A program made the position numbers and the translations under genes. DNA of 41,168 nucleotides from assembly GCA_010672965.1 (NCBI GenBank), contig JAAHFN010000060.1, positions 1 through 41,168 of the forward strand. The letters run 5' to 3'. Source of the stretch: Oscillatoria sp. SIO1A7 (lineage in GTDB: Bacteria; Cyanobacteriota; Cyanobacteriia; Cyanobacteriales; Laspinemataceae). A model generated the notes under the pieces. It was given only the letters and a program-made list of their open reading frames with translations, made no database searches and was not told the DNA's origin. Of this stretch, positions 1 through 7,901 are shown in pieces (within the stretch, counting starts at the first letter, position 1; every line of letters begins with the position of its first letter).

Positions 1-13
1 TCAGTCACAGTTT

Positions 14-79
14 GTAGGGGTTCCCCGTGCCCGCCCCGGTTGGTCTGGGGCGGCCGGGGCGGGCACGGGGAACCCCTAC
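14..79. repeat. Long GC-rich palindrome (24-bp perfect stem)
   Basis: Bases 14-37 and 56-79 are perfect reverse complements around an 18-base loop, so RNA from either strand would fold into a very stable hairpin. The outer end GTAGGGG/CCCCTAC is shared with many other repeats in this window. It is followed at 80-116 by a stretch ending AACCGGATTTGATATT, which matches one end of the inverted-repeat element at 35360-35511, so this is probably the right part of an element that starts outside the window. No gene was found in 1-322. Confidence 0.8.
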
Positions 80-116
80 GGGATTTATTTATGAGTAATT
101 AACCGGATTTGATATT

Positions 117-152
117 ACTTTTGACTTTTAACTTGCGCGTAGCGCTATACAG
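117..152. repeat. Fragment of the TAGCGCTACGC repeat family
   Basis: The stretch contains ACTTTTGACTTTTAACTTG followed by CGCGTAGCGCTATAC. It closely matches one end of the 102-bp element inserted in the protease gene near 15.2-15.3 kb. Only one end is present here, so it is a solo end or a degraded copy. Confidence 0.55.
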
Positions 153-244
153 CCGAGATCCAGAGCGGGCATGCTACGTTTCTAGGGCTCTATCGTTTAT
201 TACACTTATTTGAAAACCGCTATAGAGATCTTTGACTTTTAAGA

Positions 245-274
245 GTTTAAGTTTAATTCAAATTAAACTTAAAC
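245..274. promoter_or_regulatory. Perfect 14-bp inverted repeat upstream of the kinase gene
   Basis: GTTTAAGTTTAATT, a CA spacer, then its exact reverse complement, about 50 bp before the chosen kinase start. The position suits an operator or a leader hairpin. Similar AT-rich palindromic motifs occur near 5.4 and 10.8 kb as repeats, so it may be no more than another dispersed repeat. Confidence 0.35.
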
Positions 275-322
275 TTCAAATTTCTAATGCCCAATTTTCA
301 TTTGTTAATTATTGATTGTCTT

Positions 323-2317
323 ATGAACTTATGCATTAATCCTGACTGTCCCAAACCCGAAAATTCAGAGGATAATCTATTTTGCCAAGCTTGCGGCTCC
401 GAGTTGCTTTTGGAAGGATGCTATAGGGTGGTTCGCCTACTTAGCGACAAAGGCGGGCTGGGCAATATATATGAAGTTAGCCATAGAGGTATCTCTAAAA
501 TTATCAAAGTTTTAATTAACAATCAGTCCAAGCAGGTGCAAGCCAAAGCAGTGGAATTGTTAGAGCGGGAAGCGCGGGTGTTGCAGCAGCTAAAGCATCC
601 TGGCATTCCTCGGGTGGAAAACTACTTTCTTTTCCATCCCAAAAAGAGCCAAAAACCCCTGCATTGTCTGGTGATGGAATATATCCGGGGCATGGATTTG
701 GAGGAATATCAAAAAAATCGCGACTATCGCCCTATAGATGACCAAGAATTGGTTTTAGATTGGCTGCAACAACTGGCTAAGATTCTCGGCGTCATCCACG
801 GCCAGCAGTTTTTTCACGAGGATATCCAACCATCGAATATTATTCTTAAGCCCGACGGCCAGTTGGTTCTGATTGACTTTGGCGCGCTGGGGGAAATCAC
901 TCGCTCGGTTTTGTTGCCAAAGGGAAGTACCCACATTTATACCAGGGGCTACGCCGCTCCAGAGCAAAAAGAAGGACGCGCCGTGCCGCAATCTGATTTT
1001 TATGCTCTTGGCCGTACTTTTGTCTATTTGTTAACTGGCGATCGCCCGACAGATCCGAAGATTTATAATTCTGGCCAAGATACTCTCAACTGGCGTCCCC
1101 ATGCTCCCGGTCTATCCGATCGGTTGGCGGATTTTATAGATTGCCTTATGGAGCGCAAGGCCGATCGCCGCCCCGAAAATACCCGGGAAATTTTGCAAAC
1201 TTTGACCCGAATTAAATTAGATTTTTATCCGCCACCGTTGCCGCCAGTAGTCCAGCCCGTACCGCCTACAGTTCCGAGCAGACTGCCTACAGTTCCGAGC
1301 GTTCCGAGCAGACCGTCTAGAGCAAGTCGAAGAAATTTTATTACAATTGCAAGTTTTACAGCTATCGGTGCTGTAGCTACGGCATTTGGTCGGCAAAAAA
1401 TGCAGGGGATTTTGTCAACTTCTAGAAAAGTATCGATGGATAGCCAGCCAGTTTCTTTTGAACCAATTCCCGAACCAGAGACCAAATATAATCTGCTGTC
1501 AAGGTTTGAATTTCAAGCAATAACAGTAAATGACATAGGCCAGGAGATAGATCGCCAGCGCCACAGTGCTGAGTTTTTTATAGAAGATTTGGGCAATGGG
1601 ATTATTCTAGAAATGGTCTCGATTCCCGGCGGCACCTTTATGATGGGCTCGCCGGACAGCGAAAAAGATAGCGATTCGGATGAAAAGCCGCAGCATAGGC
1701 TAAGGGTGCCTGGGTTCTTTATGGGCAAGTACCAAGTAACCCAGGCTCAGTGGCAGGCGGTGATGGGCAATAACCCTTCATATTTTAAAGGAGAAGATCT
1801 GCCGGTCGAGCTAATAACTTGGTATAACGCAGAAAAGTTCTGCAAAGAACTCAGCCAAAAGACAGGGCGAGCTTATCGCCTGCCCAGCGAGGCGGAGTGG
1901 GAATATGCTTGCCGCGCCGGAACCACGAGGCCATTCCATTTTGGCGCAACAATTACTACCGACTTAGCTAACTACAACGGCAATTATACTTACGAGCGAG
2001 AGCCTAGGGGTAAATATCGCGAACAGACCACTCCAGTTGGCAGCTTTCCCGCCAACGCTTTTGGGCTGTACGATATGCACGGCAATGTTTGGGAATGGTG
2101 TCAGGATGCGTGGCATGACAATTACCAAGGAGCGCCGACTGATGGCACTGCTAGGGTTGCAAATAAACAATCTGGCGATCTGAGAATTTTGCGGGGTGGT
2201 TCCTGGTTCAGTCTCCCCGGTCATTGTCGAGGGGCCTGTAGAAATGATAATGGTCCAATCTTTAGGAGGTGGGATAGCGGTTTTCGTGTAGTCCTATCTT
2301 CGGCGCGGGGCTTTTAG
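323..2317 (+). CDS. Serine/threonine protein kinase fused to an FGE-sulfatase (SUMF1-like) domain
   Basis: 664 residues from ATG 323. An in-frame ATG at 287 exists, but the second start places the zinc ribbon (C4, C9, C21, C24) at the N-terminus, as usual for cyanobacterial kinases of this type. The Hanks-type kinase domain has a glycine-rich loop (about 41-52), a probable ATP-binding lysine in IIKVL (K62), the catalytic loop HEDIQPSN (165-172) and DFG (185-187). A proline-rich linker leads to one hydrophobic segment (about 336-354) preceded by RR, a probable membrane anchor. Residues 425-660 are an FGE-sulfatase domain (SIPGGTFMMGS, RLPSEAEWEYACRAG, GNVWEWC, RGGSW). In such fusions the second domain is usually thought to be a sensor or binding module rather than a sulfatase-maturing enzyme. 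The catalytic residues look intact. The HIP1 array begins 10 bp after the stop. Kinase substrates are unknown. Confidence 0.88.
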   Translation: MNLCINPDCPKPENSEDNLFCQACGSELLLEGCYRVVRLLSDKGGLGNIYEVSHRGISKIIKVLINNQSKQVQAKAVELLEREARVLQQLKHPGIPRVENYFLFHPKKSQKPLHCLVMEYIRGMDLEEYQKNRDYRPIDDQELVLDWLQQLAKILGVIHGQQFFHEDIQPSNIILKPDGQLVLIDFGALGEITRSVLLPKGSTHIYTRGYAAPEQKEGRAVPQSDFYALGRTFVYLLTGDRPTDPKIYNSGQDTLNWRPHAPGLSDRLADFIDCLMERKADRRPENTREILQTLTRIKLDFYPPPLPPVVQPVPPTVPSRLPTVPSVPSRPSRASRRNFITIASFTAIGAVATAFGRQKMQGILSTSRKVSMDSQPVSFEPIPEPETKYNLLSRFEFQAITVNDIGQEIDRQRHSAEFFIEDLGNGIILEMVSIPGGTFMMGSPDSEKDSDSDEKPQHRLRVPGFFMGKYQVTQAQWQAVMGNNPSYFKGEDLPVELITWYNAEKFCKELSQKTGRAYRLPSEAEWEYACRAGTTRPFHFGATITTDLANYNGNYTYEREPRGKYREQTTPVGSFPANAFGLYDMHGNVWEWCQDAWHDNYQGAPTDGTARVANKQSGDLRILRGGSWFSLPGHCRGACRNDNGPIFRRWDSGFRVVLSSARGF

Positions 2318-2326
2318 ATATCCCAG

Positions 2327-3044
2327 GCGATCGCAGTCGGGGAAATATGCGATCGCAGTCGGGGAAATATGCGATCGCAGTCGGGGAAATATGCGATCGC
2401 AGTCGGGGAAATATGCGATCGCAGTCGGGGAAATATGCGATCGCAGTCGGGGAAATATGCGATCGCAGTCGATAGGGGAGATATGCGATCGCGGTCAGTC
2501 GGGGAAATATGCGATCGCAGTCGGGGAAATATGCGATCGCAGTCAGTCGGGGAAATATGCGATCGCAGTCGATAGGGGAAATATGCGATCGCGGTTAGTC
2601 GGGGAAATATGCGATCGCGGTCAGTCGGGGAAATATGCGATCGCGGTCAGTCGGGGAAATATGCGATCGCGGTCGATAGGGGAGATATGCGATCGCAGTC
2701 GATAGGGGAGATATGCGATCGCAGTCAGTCGGGGAAATATGCGATCGCAGTCGGGGAAATATGCGATCGCAGTCGATAGGGGAGATATGCGATCGCAGTC
2801 AGTCGGGGAAATATGCGATCGCGGTCAGTCGGGGAAATATGCGATCGCAGTCGGGGAAATATGCGATCGCAGTCGGGGAAATATGCGATCGCAGTCGGGG
2901 AAATATGCGATCGCGGTTAGTCGGGGAAATATGCGATCGCGGTCAGTCGGGGAAATATGCGATCGCGGTCGATAGGGGAGATATGCGATCGCAGTCGATA
3001 GGGGAGATATGCGATCGCAGTCAGTCGGGGAAATATGCGATCGG
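2327..3044. repeat. HIP1 tandem array: 29 perfect GCGATCGC sites at 22- or 26-bp spacing
   Basis: Octamers start at 2327, 2349, 2371, 2393, 2415, 2437, 2459, 2485, 2511 and so on to 3011, with a degenerate 30th (GCGATCGG) at 3037. Every interval is either 22 or 26 bp. The 14-bp spacer is AGTCGGGGAAATAT. The two 18-bp spacers are of the types AGTCAGTCGGGGAAATAT and AGTCGATAGGGGAGATAT, with A/G variation just after the octamer. The first seven units are all 22 bp; the rest mix both lengths. Both strands stay open in some frames because of the repetition, giving meaningless peptides. There are no unique spacers, so it is not a CRISPR. HIP1 is a dispersed cyanobacterial octamer; a dense periodic array like this is unusual. 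Confidence 0.97.
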
Positions 3045-3119
3045 CGAATCGCCCTACAACATTGGAATAGGTTAGGACAGTTACAAAACGCGCATACATG
3101 CTTAGATGGCAAGACTTTA

Positions 3120-3150
3120 GCTGACTGCTGACTGCTGACTGCTGACTGCT
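3120..3150. repeat. Heptanucleotide tandem repeat (GCTGACT)n
   Basis: Four and a half copies of GCTGACT, the same heptad as at 8.43, 23.43 and 40.88 kb (there as AGCAGTC). It matches the short tandemly repeated repetitive (STRR) class of cyanobacteria. It lies 65 bp before trm1. Confidence 0.85.
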
Positions 3151-3214
3151 ATAATCGCCGTGCGGCAGATTGCGCGCAACCCAAGATAGATAAGCTGAGG
3201 TTAATTTAGCTGGT

Positions 3215-4339
3215 ATGGGAGAAAGGCAAGTCGAAGGTCGAGCCCGCTTTCGGGTGGGTAATGCTTTTTATCGCCCGGGCTCCCAAGTGGCGCGAGACTT
3301 GGGGGTTTTGGCAGGGGCAGTTTACCGCCAAGAAACCGGCAGGCTCAGAGTGTTGGAAGCGATGGCCGGTTGTGGAGTTCGTTCCCTGCGCTACTGGCTT
3401 GAAAGTGAGGCGGACTCGCTCTGGGCAAATGAAGGGAATCCAGATATTGGCGAGATTTTGCGCGAGAATTTGGCGGCTCCAATTGAAGCAGGACTTGCTC
3501 GGGTGACGCACCAGAATGCTAATTGGGTTTTTTTTGATTGCCACAATCGCCGCGATTATTACGACTTGGTGGATGTAGATAGCTTTGGTTCTCCCTCGCC
3601 CTACCTGAGTACCGCTTTGTGGGCAACCAAAATCGGCGGCTTAATTTATCTGACGAGTACCGACGGGCGCAGCGCTACGGGTCGTTTGCCGGAAGGGAGT
3701 TTGCGAGCTTATGGAGCTTACGCGCGATCGCACCCTGCCGCTCGGGAACAAGGGTTGCGCTTGTTAATCGGCAGCGCTCAGCAGCAGGCAGCCGCAAAAG
3801 GATTCGGCATCGAGCCGGTCTTTTCTCTGCAAGTCGGCGAAACTTATCGAGTGATGCTGCGTTTGGTGGCGGCTCAATTGCTAACTGCTGAAAACTATGG
3901 CTTTCTCGGTTATTGCCACAATTGCGGCGAATATCAAACTATTTCTTGGCGCAAGTTGGGGCGGGCAATTTGCCTGCGCGACGAAAAACCCCTGACTCTA
4001 AGCGGCCCGATGTGGTTGGGAAACCTGCACGACCGAGAGCAATTAAAACAGATGAAGGAATTAGCTCGGGAATGGAATTGGCCGCAGCGAATCCAGTTAC
4101 TTAGCGCGATGGAAGCGGAAGCAGATTTTCCTCCTTATTTTTACACTTTGGCAGAAATCGGACGGCGGGGAAAAATGGATATACCCAAGCGAGAGCTATT
4201 AATGACCGCTTTGCAAAATCTCGGCTATCGGGTTAGCCCGACTCATATTGACCCCCAGGCGATTAAAACCGATGCTTCGCTTTGGGATTGCATTGCAGCG
4301 GCGAGGGTTAAACCTGGCAATTTGCGTAAGTCTTATTGA
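3215..4339 (+). CDS. trm1: tRNA (guanine-N2)-dimethyltransferase, Trm1 family
   Basis: 374 residues. Trm1 enzymes dimethylate G26 (and G27 in some bacteria) of tRNA using S-adenosylmethionine. The SAM-binding motif I is LEAMAGCGVRSLRYW (about 47-61), followed by an acidic strand (ANEGNP). The catalytic motif of the family, DPFGSP, appears as DSFGSP (122-127). A C-terminal CHNC (about 235-238) and a later cysteine recall the Trm1 zinc-binding region, but only one CxxC pair is plain. The family is common in archaea and eukaryotes and rare in bacteria other than cyanobacteria and Aquifex. The last residues (NLRKSY) are encoded by TTTGCGTAAGTC, the end of a repeat family found elsewhere here, so the C-terminus may have been modified by a repeat. 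The start is the ATG at 3215. Confidence 0.9.
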   Translation: MGERQVEGRARFRVGNAFYRPGSQVARDLGVLAGAVYRQETGRLRVLEAMAGCGVRSLRYWLESEADSLWANEGNPDIGEILRENLAAPIEAGLARVTHQNANWVFFDCHNRRDYYDLVDVDSFGSPSPYLSTALWATKIGGLIYLTSTDGRSATGRLPEGSLRAYGAYARSHPAAREQGLRLLIGSAQQQAAAKGFGIEPVFSLQVGETYRVMLRLVAAQLLTAENYGFLGYCHNCGEYQTISWRKLGRAICLRDEKPLTLSGPMWLGNLHDREQLKQMKELAREWNWPQRIQLLSAMEAEADFPPYFYTLAEIGRRGKMDIPKRELLMTALQNLGYRVSPTHIDPQAIKTDASLWDCIAAARVKPGNLRKSY

Positions 4340-4615
4340 GTCCTGCTGCATGTCGGTCCCCAAAGCAACAAATTGCTCGGGAAAGCTGTCCTTTAAACTT
4401 CTTATATATATAATGTATAACGCAAGCCTCCATAACTTACCTGTAAGGAGCGCAACCCTGCATTTGCAATATAATCCCTGGCCCCAGAGTTATATACCCC
4501 GCAAGTGCGGGAGCGCCCCAGTTGAGGATAGGTGAGGATGGCTACTGCGGTTGCAGCCTAAAAGATACTTAGGCTTCTCGAATGTTCATATAATCGAACT
4601 AAAGGAAGGGCAATA

Positions 4616-5359
4616 ATGAGCGATTACATCATTGGCGGTTGGACTCAATATACAAACAAACCGGCTCCAGAAACGTTTTCCTATGTTATGTACGGCATGA
4701 TTACCAACTTGGAGGGGCTCACTTCCGGTACTCCTAGCTCACCCGGTTGGAGTCCGGCATCAACCAGTCCTCCTCCGGCGAACGGTCAGGTAATGTGGAC
4801 ATACGGCGGCGCTGGATGTACCCCTCCGAATATGCCCACCGACGACAACATGAACGCCATCCTGGATGCTACATTCAGCCAAGGATGGGCCGGTGTTGAC
4901 TTTGATGATGAGTGCAGCATGAATTTTCCGATGCTAATCAATACTATGGGCGAACTTAAGGCGCAAGGGAAGGATACCAGCTATACCTTCCTGGCCGGCT
5001 GGGACTACAACAACCCGAGTCCTGGCTCGCCGGGGGAAGCAACTAACCTAGCGGTTCGGGAAATTGCAGCGGCCGGCGTGGCGGATCGTATGGTTCTGAT
5101 GTGCTATGCAGATGAAATGTGGTCGATGCCGGATATCGTTGCTAACGTCGGTCCGGCGATACAACGGACTATCGATCATGGGGTGCCACCACAACAGGTG
5201 ATTCTGGCCTTGACCCCGGCGGGTCTTAACGATGAAAATCTCAATTACTTCCTCGATCAAGTCATCTCAAACCAGATCGGCGGCCTATTCATCTGGGAAT
5301 TTCCAAATCTCGATCCCAATGATCTTGCCCTAATTGAAGAAAGACTAGGAATCGTCTAG
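4616..5359 (+). CDS. GH18-like (chitinase-fold) protein
   Basis: 247 residues, preceded by a good ribosome site (AAAGGAAGGG) and a TATAAT at 4589-4594. The order of strands fits a GH18 TIM barrel: IIGGW near the N-terminus, FSYVMYGMI, WTYGGAG in the SxGG position (61-67), then GWAGVDFDDE (90-99), which aligns with the DGxDxDxE signature. The last Glu (E99) would be the catalytic acid and D95 and D97 are kept, but the first Asp of the signature is Ala. Later strands include TFLAGWDY, RMVLMCYADEMW and GGLFIWEF. There is no signal peptide, so it is predicted cytosolic, unlike most chitinases. It is shorter than most GH18 enzymes. Substrate unknown; it could also be a non-catalytic relative. Confidence 0.65.
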   Translation: MSDYIIGGWTQYTNKPAPETFSYVMYGMITNLEGLTSGTPSSPGWSPASTSPPPANGQVMWTYGGAGCTPPNMPTDDNMNAILDATFSQGWAGVDFDDECSMNFPMLINTMGELKAQGKDTSYTFLAGWDYNNPSPGSPGEATNLAVREIAAAGVADRMVLMCYADEMWSMPDIVANVGPAIQRTIDHGVPPQQVILALTPAGLNDENLNYFLDQVISNQIGGLFIWEFPNLDPNDLALIEERLGIV

Positions 5360-5382
5360 GAGTTGGCAAGCACCCGGGGTGG

Positions 5383-5469
5383 GAGTTCTTAGCTTAGGAG
5401 TTCTTAGCTTAAGAGTTCTTAGCTTAAGAGTTTTAAATTAAACATTTAAAACTCTTAAGCTAAGAACTC
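5383..5469. terminator. Bidirectional terminator-like hairpin with 25-bp perfect stem, preceded by three 15-bp direct repeats
   Basis: Copies of GAGTTCTTAGCTTAR start at 5383, 5398 and 5413. The third copy begins the left arm (5413-5437) of a perfect inverted repeat whose right arm is 5445-5469, with a 7-base loop. It sits between the convergent GH18-like and CYTH genes, 24 bp after the former, and could end transcription from both sides. Confidence 0.75.
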
Positions 5470-5534
5470 ACAACTTTTCCAATACCCCACACCCCAAACC
5501 CTACACCCTACCGCCACACCCTACACCCTAATTT

Positions 5535-5999
5535 CTACCACTGACTATAAGGATGTTTTGCTAAAGCAGAATTAAAATATCTGGGGTCGTCGGAGACTTC
5601 TTCGCCAATCCAGTCGGGCAATTCAACGATTTGGCGCTCGCTTTTGAGTTCCACTTCTGCCAGAATTAAACCTTGGTTGGCTCCGTGGAATTCGTCGATT
5701 TCCCAAATCAAATGGTGGAGGGGAATTTTATATCGAGTTTTTTCAATTAAAGTTGGTTTGCACAAAGTATTAAGCATTTCCTCGGCGTCTTTTAGAGGAA
5801 TGGGGTATTCAAATTCTGCTCTAGTCCTGCCAATGGTAGGACCTTTGATAGTTAGACGCGCTTCTTTGCCGAAAACGCGGATGCGAACTGTTTTCAGTTC
5901 TTCTGTAGCAATGTACCCTTGACGATAAACAATTCCGGAGGAGAGAAAACGCCACCCATCTCCGGTTACTAAAAATTTGCGCTCTATCTCAATAGCCAT
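5535..5999 (-). CDS. CYTH domain protein (triphosphate tunnel metalloenzyme)
   Basis: 154 residues, the usual length of bacterial single-domain CYTH proteins. The N-terminal signature ExExK is present as E4-I-E6-R-K8. Further charged strands of the tunnel follow: VRIRVFG, ARLTIKGP, RAEFEYPI, EKTRYKI, WEIDEFHG and LAEVELKSE. Members hydrolyse inorganic tripolyphosphate or other triphosphates with divalent metal ions; cyanobacterial ones of this short type are generally inorganic triphosphatases, but the substrate cannot be fixed from sequence. It is probably cytosolic. It is convergent with the GH18-like gene and lies 80 bp downstream of the sugar-kinase gene on the same strand. Confidence 0.88.
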   Translation of the reverse strand: MAIEIERKFLVTGDGWRFLSSGIVYRQGYIATEELKTVRIRVFGKEARLTIKGPTIGRTRAEFEYPIPLKDAEEMLNTLCKPTLIEKTRYKIPLHHLIWEIDEFHGANQGLILAEVELKSERQIVELPDWIGEEVSDDPRYFNSALAKHPYSQW

Positions 6000-6079
6000 A
6001 TTCGGGAGTTGTCGAATTTAGATCTTCAGTCTGGAGCGAACAATCGCCGCTATTGAACGGATATGCCAAACCGAATCCC

Positions 6080-7114
6080 TTAATGACTGGCTAGAAAAGC
6101 TTCTACCTCAGCAGCAGTAGGTTGGGCTGCGATCGCCCCGGGTTTCATTGCGGTCATTCCCCCCACCGCACTAGCATAAGTCACTATTTGTTTGGCAATT
6201 TCTGGATTGTCCAGGCAGCGAATCCCCTGCTGGCAAATCTGATGGACGATTCCGGCGACAAAGCCATCCCCGGCACCAGTCGTGTCTGCTACATCTACAG
6301 AAAATGCCGGTAGCTTCCCTTCGTTTTCCCCCAGGCAATAGGCGCAACCCTTATCTCCATTTGTCACCAAGACTCCCTCGACATCCCCGAGACGATAAGT
6401 AATCGCGCCCGGGTCGGCGGTGCCAAAGAGCCATGTTGCTTCTTCTTCAGTTGTTTTGAGGAAGTCAACCCGTTTAATCAGCTCGGAAATCAGGGACGGG
6501 GCGTCAGCGGGATTGGGCCAGAACATATCGCGTCGATTTATATCTAATAAAACCTTGATATTGTACTGCTCTGCTAGCTTTAGGGCGCGATCGATAGCGG
6601 AGCGAGTTTCGGGATAGGCTAGTTCCAGAGTGCCCAAAACCAGGAATTCGGCATTTTCAAATAAATCTACTGGCAACTGCTGGGCTTGCAGATAGGCATC
6701 GGCAAATTCTGCAATCTCTTCAAATAAATCTACTGGCAACTGCTTGGCTTGCAGATAGGGATCGGCAAATTCTGGTAAGCCCCGCTTCCCAAAACCGGCA
6801 AAAGAGCGATCGCCTTGTTGCGATCGCACTACATAGACTTGGCGGGTGGGAGCCGTTTCGTGGCGCTGTACTCCAGAGCCATCTACTCCTATTTCTTGCA
6901 AAAGCTTAACGAGAGACTCTCCCGATTCGTCCCGTCCGACGCAGCCAATAAATCCTGCTGGGGTGCCGAGCTTCACCAAGGCACAGGCCACATTCGCCGG
7001 GGCTCCCCCGGGATATGGGGTCCAGGATTCTACCATTTCATATGGTTGTCCCAATCGATCCGCCAAATAATCAAATAGGATTTCACCCAGACACAAAACG
7101 CGGGGATAGCTCAC
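6080..7114 (-). CDS. PfkB-family carbohydrate kinase (fructokinase-like)
   Basis: About 344 residues from a GTG at 7114, which has AAGAGGAG 7 bases upstream and begins VSYPRVLCLGEILFD; an ATG at 7138 is the longer alternative with no clear ribosome site. Family marks are the N-terminal GE(I/L)xxD motif, the PGGAPANVA sugar-binding motif, and DTTGAGDGFVAG near the C-terminus, whose Asp is the catalytic base. The sequence resembles cyanobacterial fructokinases, which phosphorylate fructose released from sucrose. Substrate is inferred only. Oddity: the segment EFADPYLQAKQLPVDLFE is followed at once by a second near-copy EFADAYLQAQQLPVDLFE, an in-frame 21-residue duplication (see 6658-6783) that makes the protein longer than usual. 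Confidence 0.88.
   Translation of the reverse strand: MSYPRVLCLGEILFDYLADRLGQPYEMVESWTPYPGGAPANVACALVKLGTPAGFIGCVGRDESGESLVKLLQEIGVDGSGVQRHETAPTRQVYVVRSQQGDRSFAGFGKRGLPEFADPYLQAKQLPVDLFEEIAEFADAYLQAQQLPVDLFENAEFLVLGTLELAYPETRSAIDRALKLAEQYNIKVLLDINRRDMFWPNPADAPSLISELIKRVDFLKTTEEEATWLFGTADPGAITYRLGDVEGVLVTNGDKGCAYCLGENEGKLPAFSVDVADTTGAGDGFVAGIVHQICQQGIRCLDNPEIAKQIVTYASAVGGMTAMKPGAIAAQPTAAEVEAFLASH
6658..6783. repeat. 63-bp in-frame tandem duplication inside the sugar-kinase gene
   Basis: Two copies start at 6658 and 6721 with CAAATAAATCTACTGG. The first 54 bp differ at only two positions; the last 9 bp of each unit diverge. Because 63 is a multiple of three, the reading frame survives and 21 residues are added. 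Confidence 0.93.
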
Positions 7115-7490
7115 GCTTGCACTCCTCTTTTGCAACATACGCTAAAGCTTACAGCCTAATTCAATTCTTAGCTTGCCTCGGATCGGGTGGGAAGTGCGTT
7201 GCATCTATTGGCGGGAAAAAAATTCACAAAAATTAAAGATTCTCCGAGATCTGCCAATACAAAGCATTGGCAGTCGAGGGGCGATGCAACCTGGGAAGGC
7301 TGGGATAGTTAGGGCAGAAGGGATTGAGGGGCTTTTAGGTAGGGCGGTTTCTAGAAATCTCTCTCCTATTGCTGGCCGATGTATCCCCTGAAAAAGCGCG
7401 CGATCGCAGTTGGCTTGAATATGAATCGTTGGCGATATGACCTTAAACTGACTAAACTATTAGGTACATATACAGATTAAGGAATTCGGT
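7115..7490. other. Intergenic region between divergent genes, nothing firmly identified
   Basis: 376 bp separating the divergently transcribed sugar kinase and LuxR-type regulator, so it should hold both promoters. It contains the short inverted pair CTGCCAATACAAAGCATTGGCAG (stem CTGCCAAT/ATTGGCAG, around 7252-7274), which could be an operator or leader hairpin, and one HIP1-like site near 7400. No coding sequence was recognised. Confidence 0.5.
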
Positions 7491-7850
7491 ATGGCTGGCG
7501 GCGAGTCTCAGACCAAGACAACCCTTTCGGATCGAGAACTCCAAGTAATAGAACTGGTAGCTGCTGGCTTGACTAACCAGGAGATTGCAGATCGGCTGGA
7601 AATAAGCAAGCGCACCGTTGATAACCATATCAGCAATATTTTGACCAAAACCAGAACCACCAACCGGGTGGCTTTGGTGAGGTGGGCGCTCAAGTCGGGC
7701 AAGGTTTGCATCAATGAGGTCAACTGCTGCACGTTACCATATACCAACTTGATTGTGGATATAGGGCCAATTAATGGAGCGGGGGGAGCTATAAACCATA
7801 GCAACTTAAGCGACTTAAGCGACTTAAGCGACTCCACCGCAGTAGGCTAG
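7491..7850 (+). CDS. Small LuxR-type transcriptional regulator, PedR-like
   Basis: 119 residues with a Shine-Dalgarno AAGGAA just upstream. Residues 12-68 form a GerE/LuxR helix-turn-helix (LSDRELQVIELVAAGLTNQE, then IADRLEISKRTVDNHISNIL). There is no receiver or autoinducer domain. After the HTH come C73, C79 and C80 in KVCINEVNCC. The known cyanobacterial regulator PedR (Synechocystis Ssl0564), a similarly small LuxR-type protein, uses a conserved cysteine for redox control by thioredoxin linked to photosynthetic electron transport; this gene is a plausible relative by size and cysteine position, which is inference. The tail NLSDLSDLSDS comes from a 9-bp DNA repeat (CGACTTAAG) at about 7802-7832 and is probably not part of the ancestral protein. 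Confidence 0.8.
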   Translation: MAGGESQTKTTLSDRELQVIELVAAGLTNQEIADRLEISKRTVDNHISNILTKTRTTNRVALVRWALKSGKVCINEVNCCTLPYTNLIVDIGPINGAGGAINHSNLSDLSDLSDSTAVG

Positions 7851-7901
7851 GGTGTAGGGTGTGGGGTGTAGGGTGTGGGGTGTAGGGTGTAAGGTGTAGG
7901 G
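7849..7901. repeat. Heptanucleotide tandem repeat (GGTGTRG)n
   Basis: About seven copies of a heptad alternating between GGTGTAG and GGTGTGG, beginning at the stop codon of the LuxR-type gene. The same heptad is found just after hisS (10340-10370) and after mrpF (21137-21168). Confidence 0.85.

Noticed and set aside
2327-3044. Possible CRISPR array
   Set aside because: Intervals of 22 or 26 bp contain only variants of the same sequence; there are no unique spacers and no cas genes in the window.
2369-3112. Several overlapping open frames on both strands in the HIP1 array, with MRSQSGKYAIAVGEICDRS-like peptides
   Set aside because: They arise because the 22- and 26-bp units lack stop codons in some frames. 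Frame order changes with each unit length, and there are no independent starts or ribosome sites.
4340-4615. Possible riboswitch or leader RNA before the GH18-like gene (CCCGCA-AG-TGCGGG hairpin and GGCT...AGCC pairing)
   Set aside because: Only short stems are present and no known riboswitch core motif could be matched.
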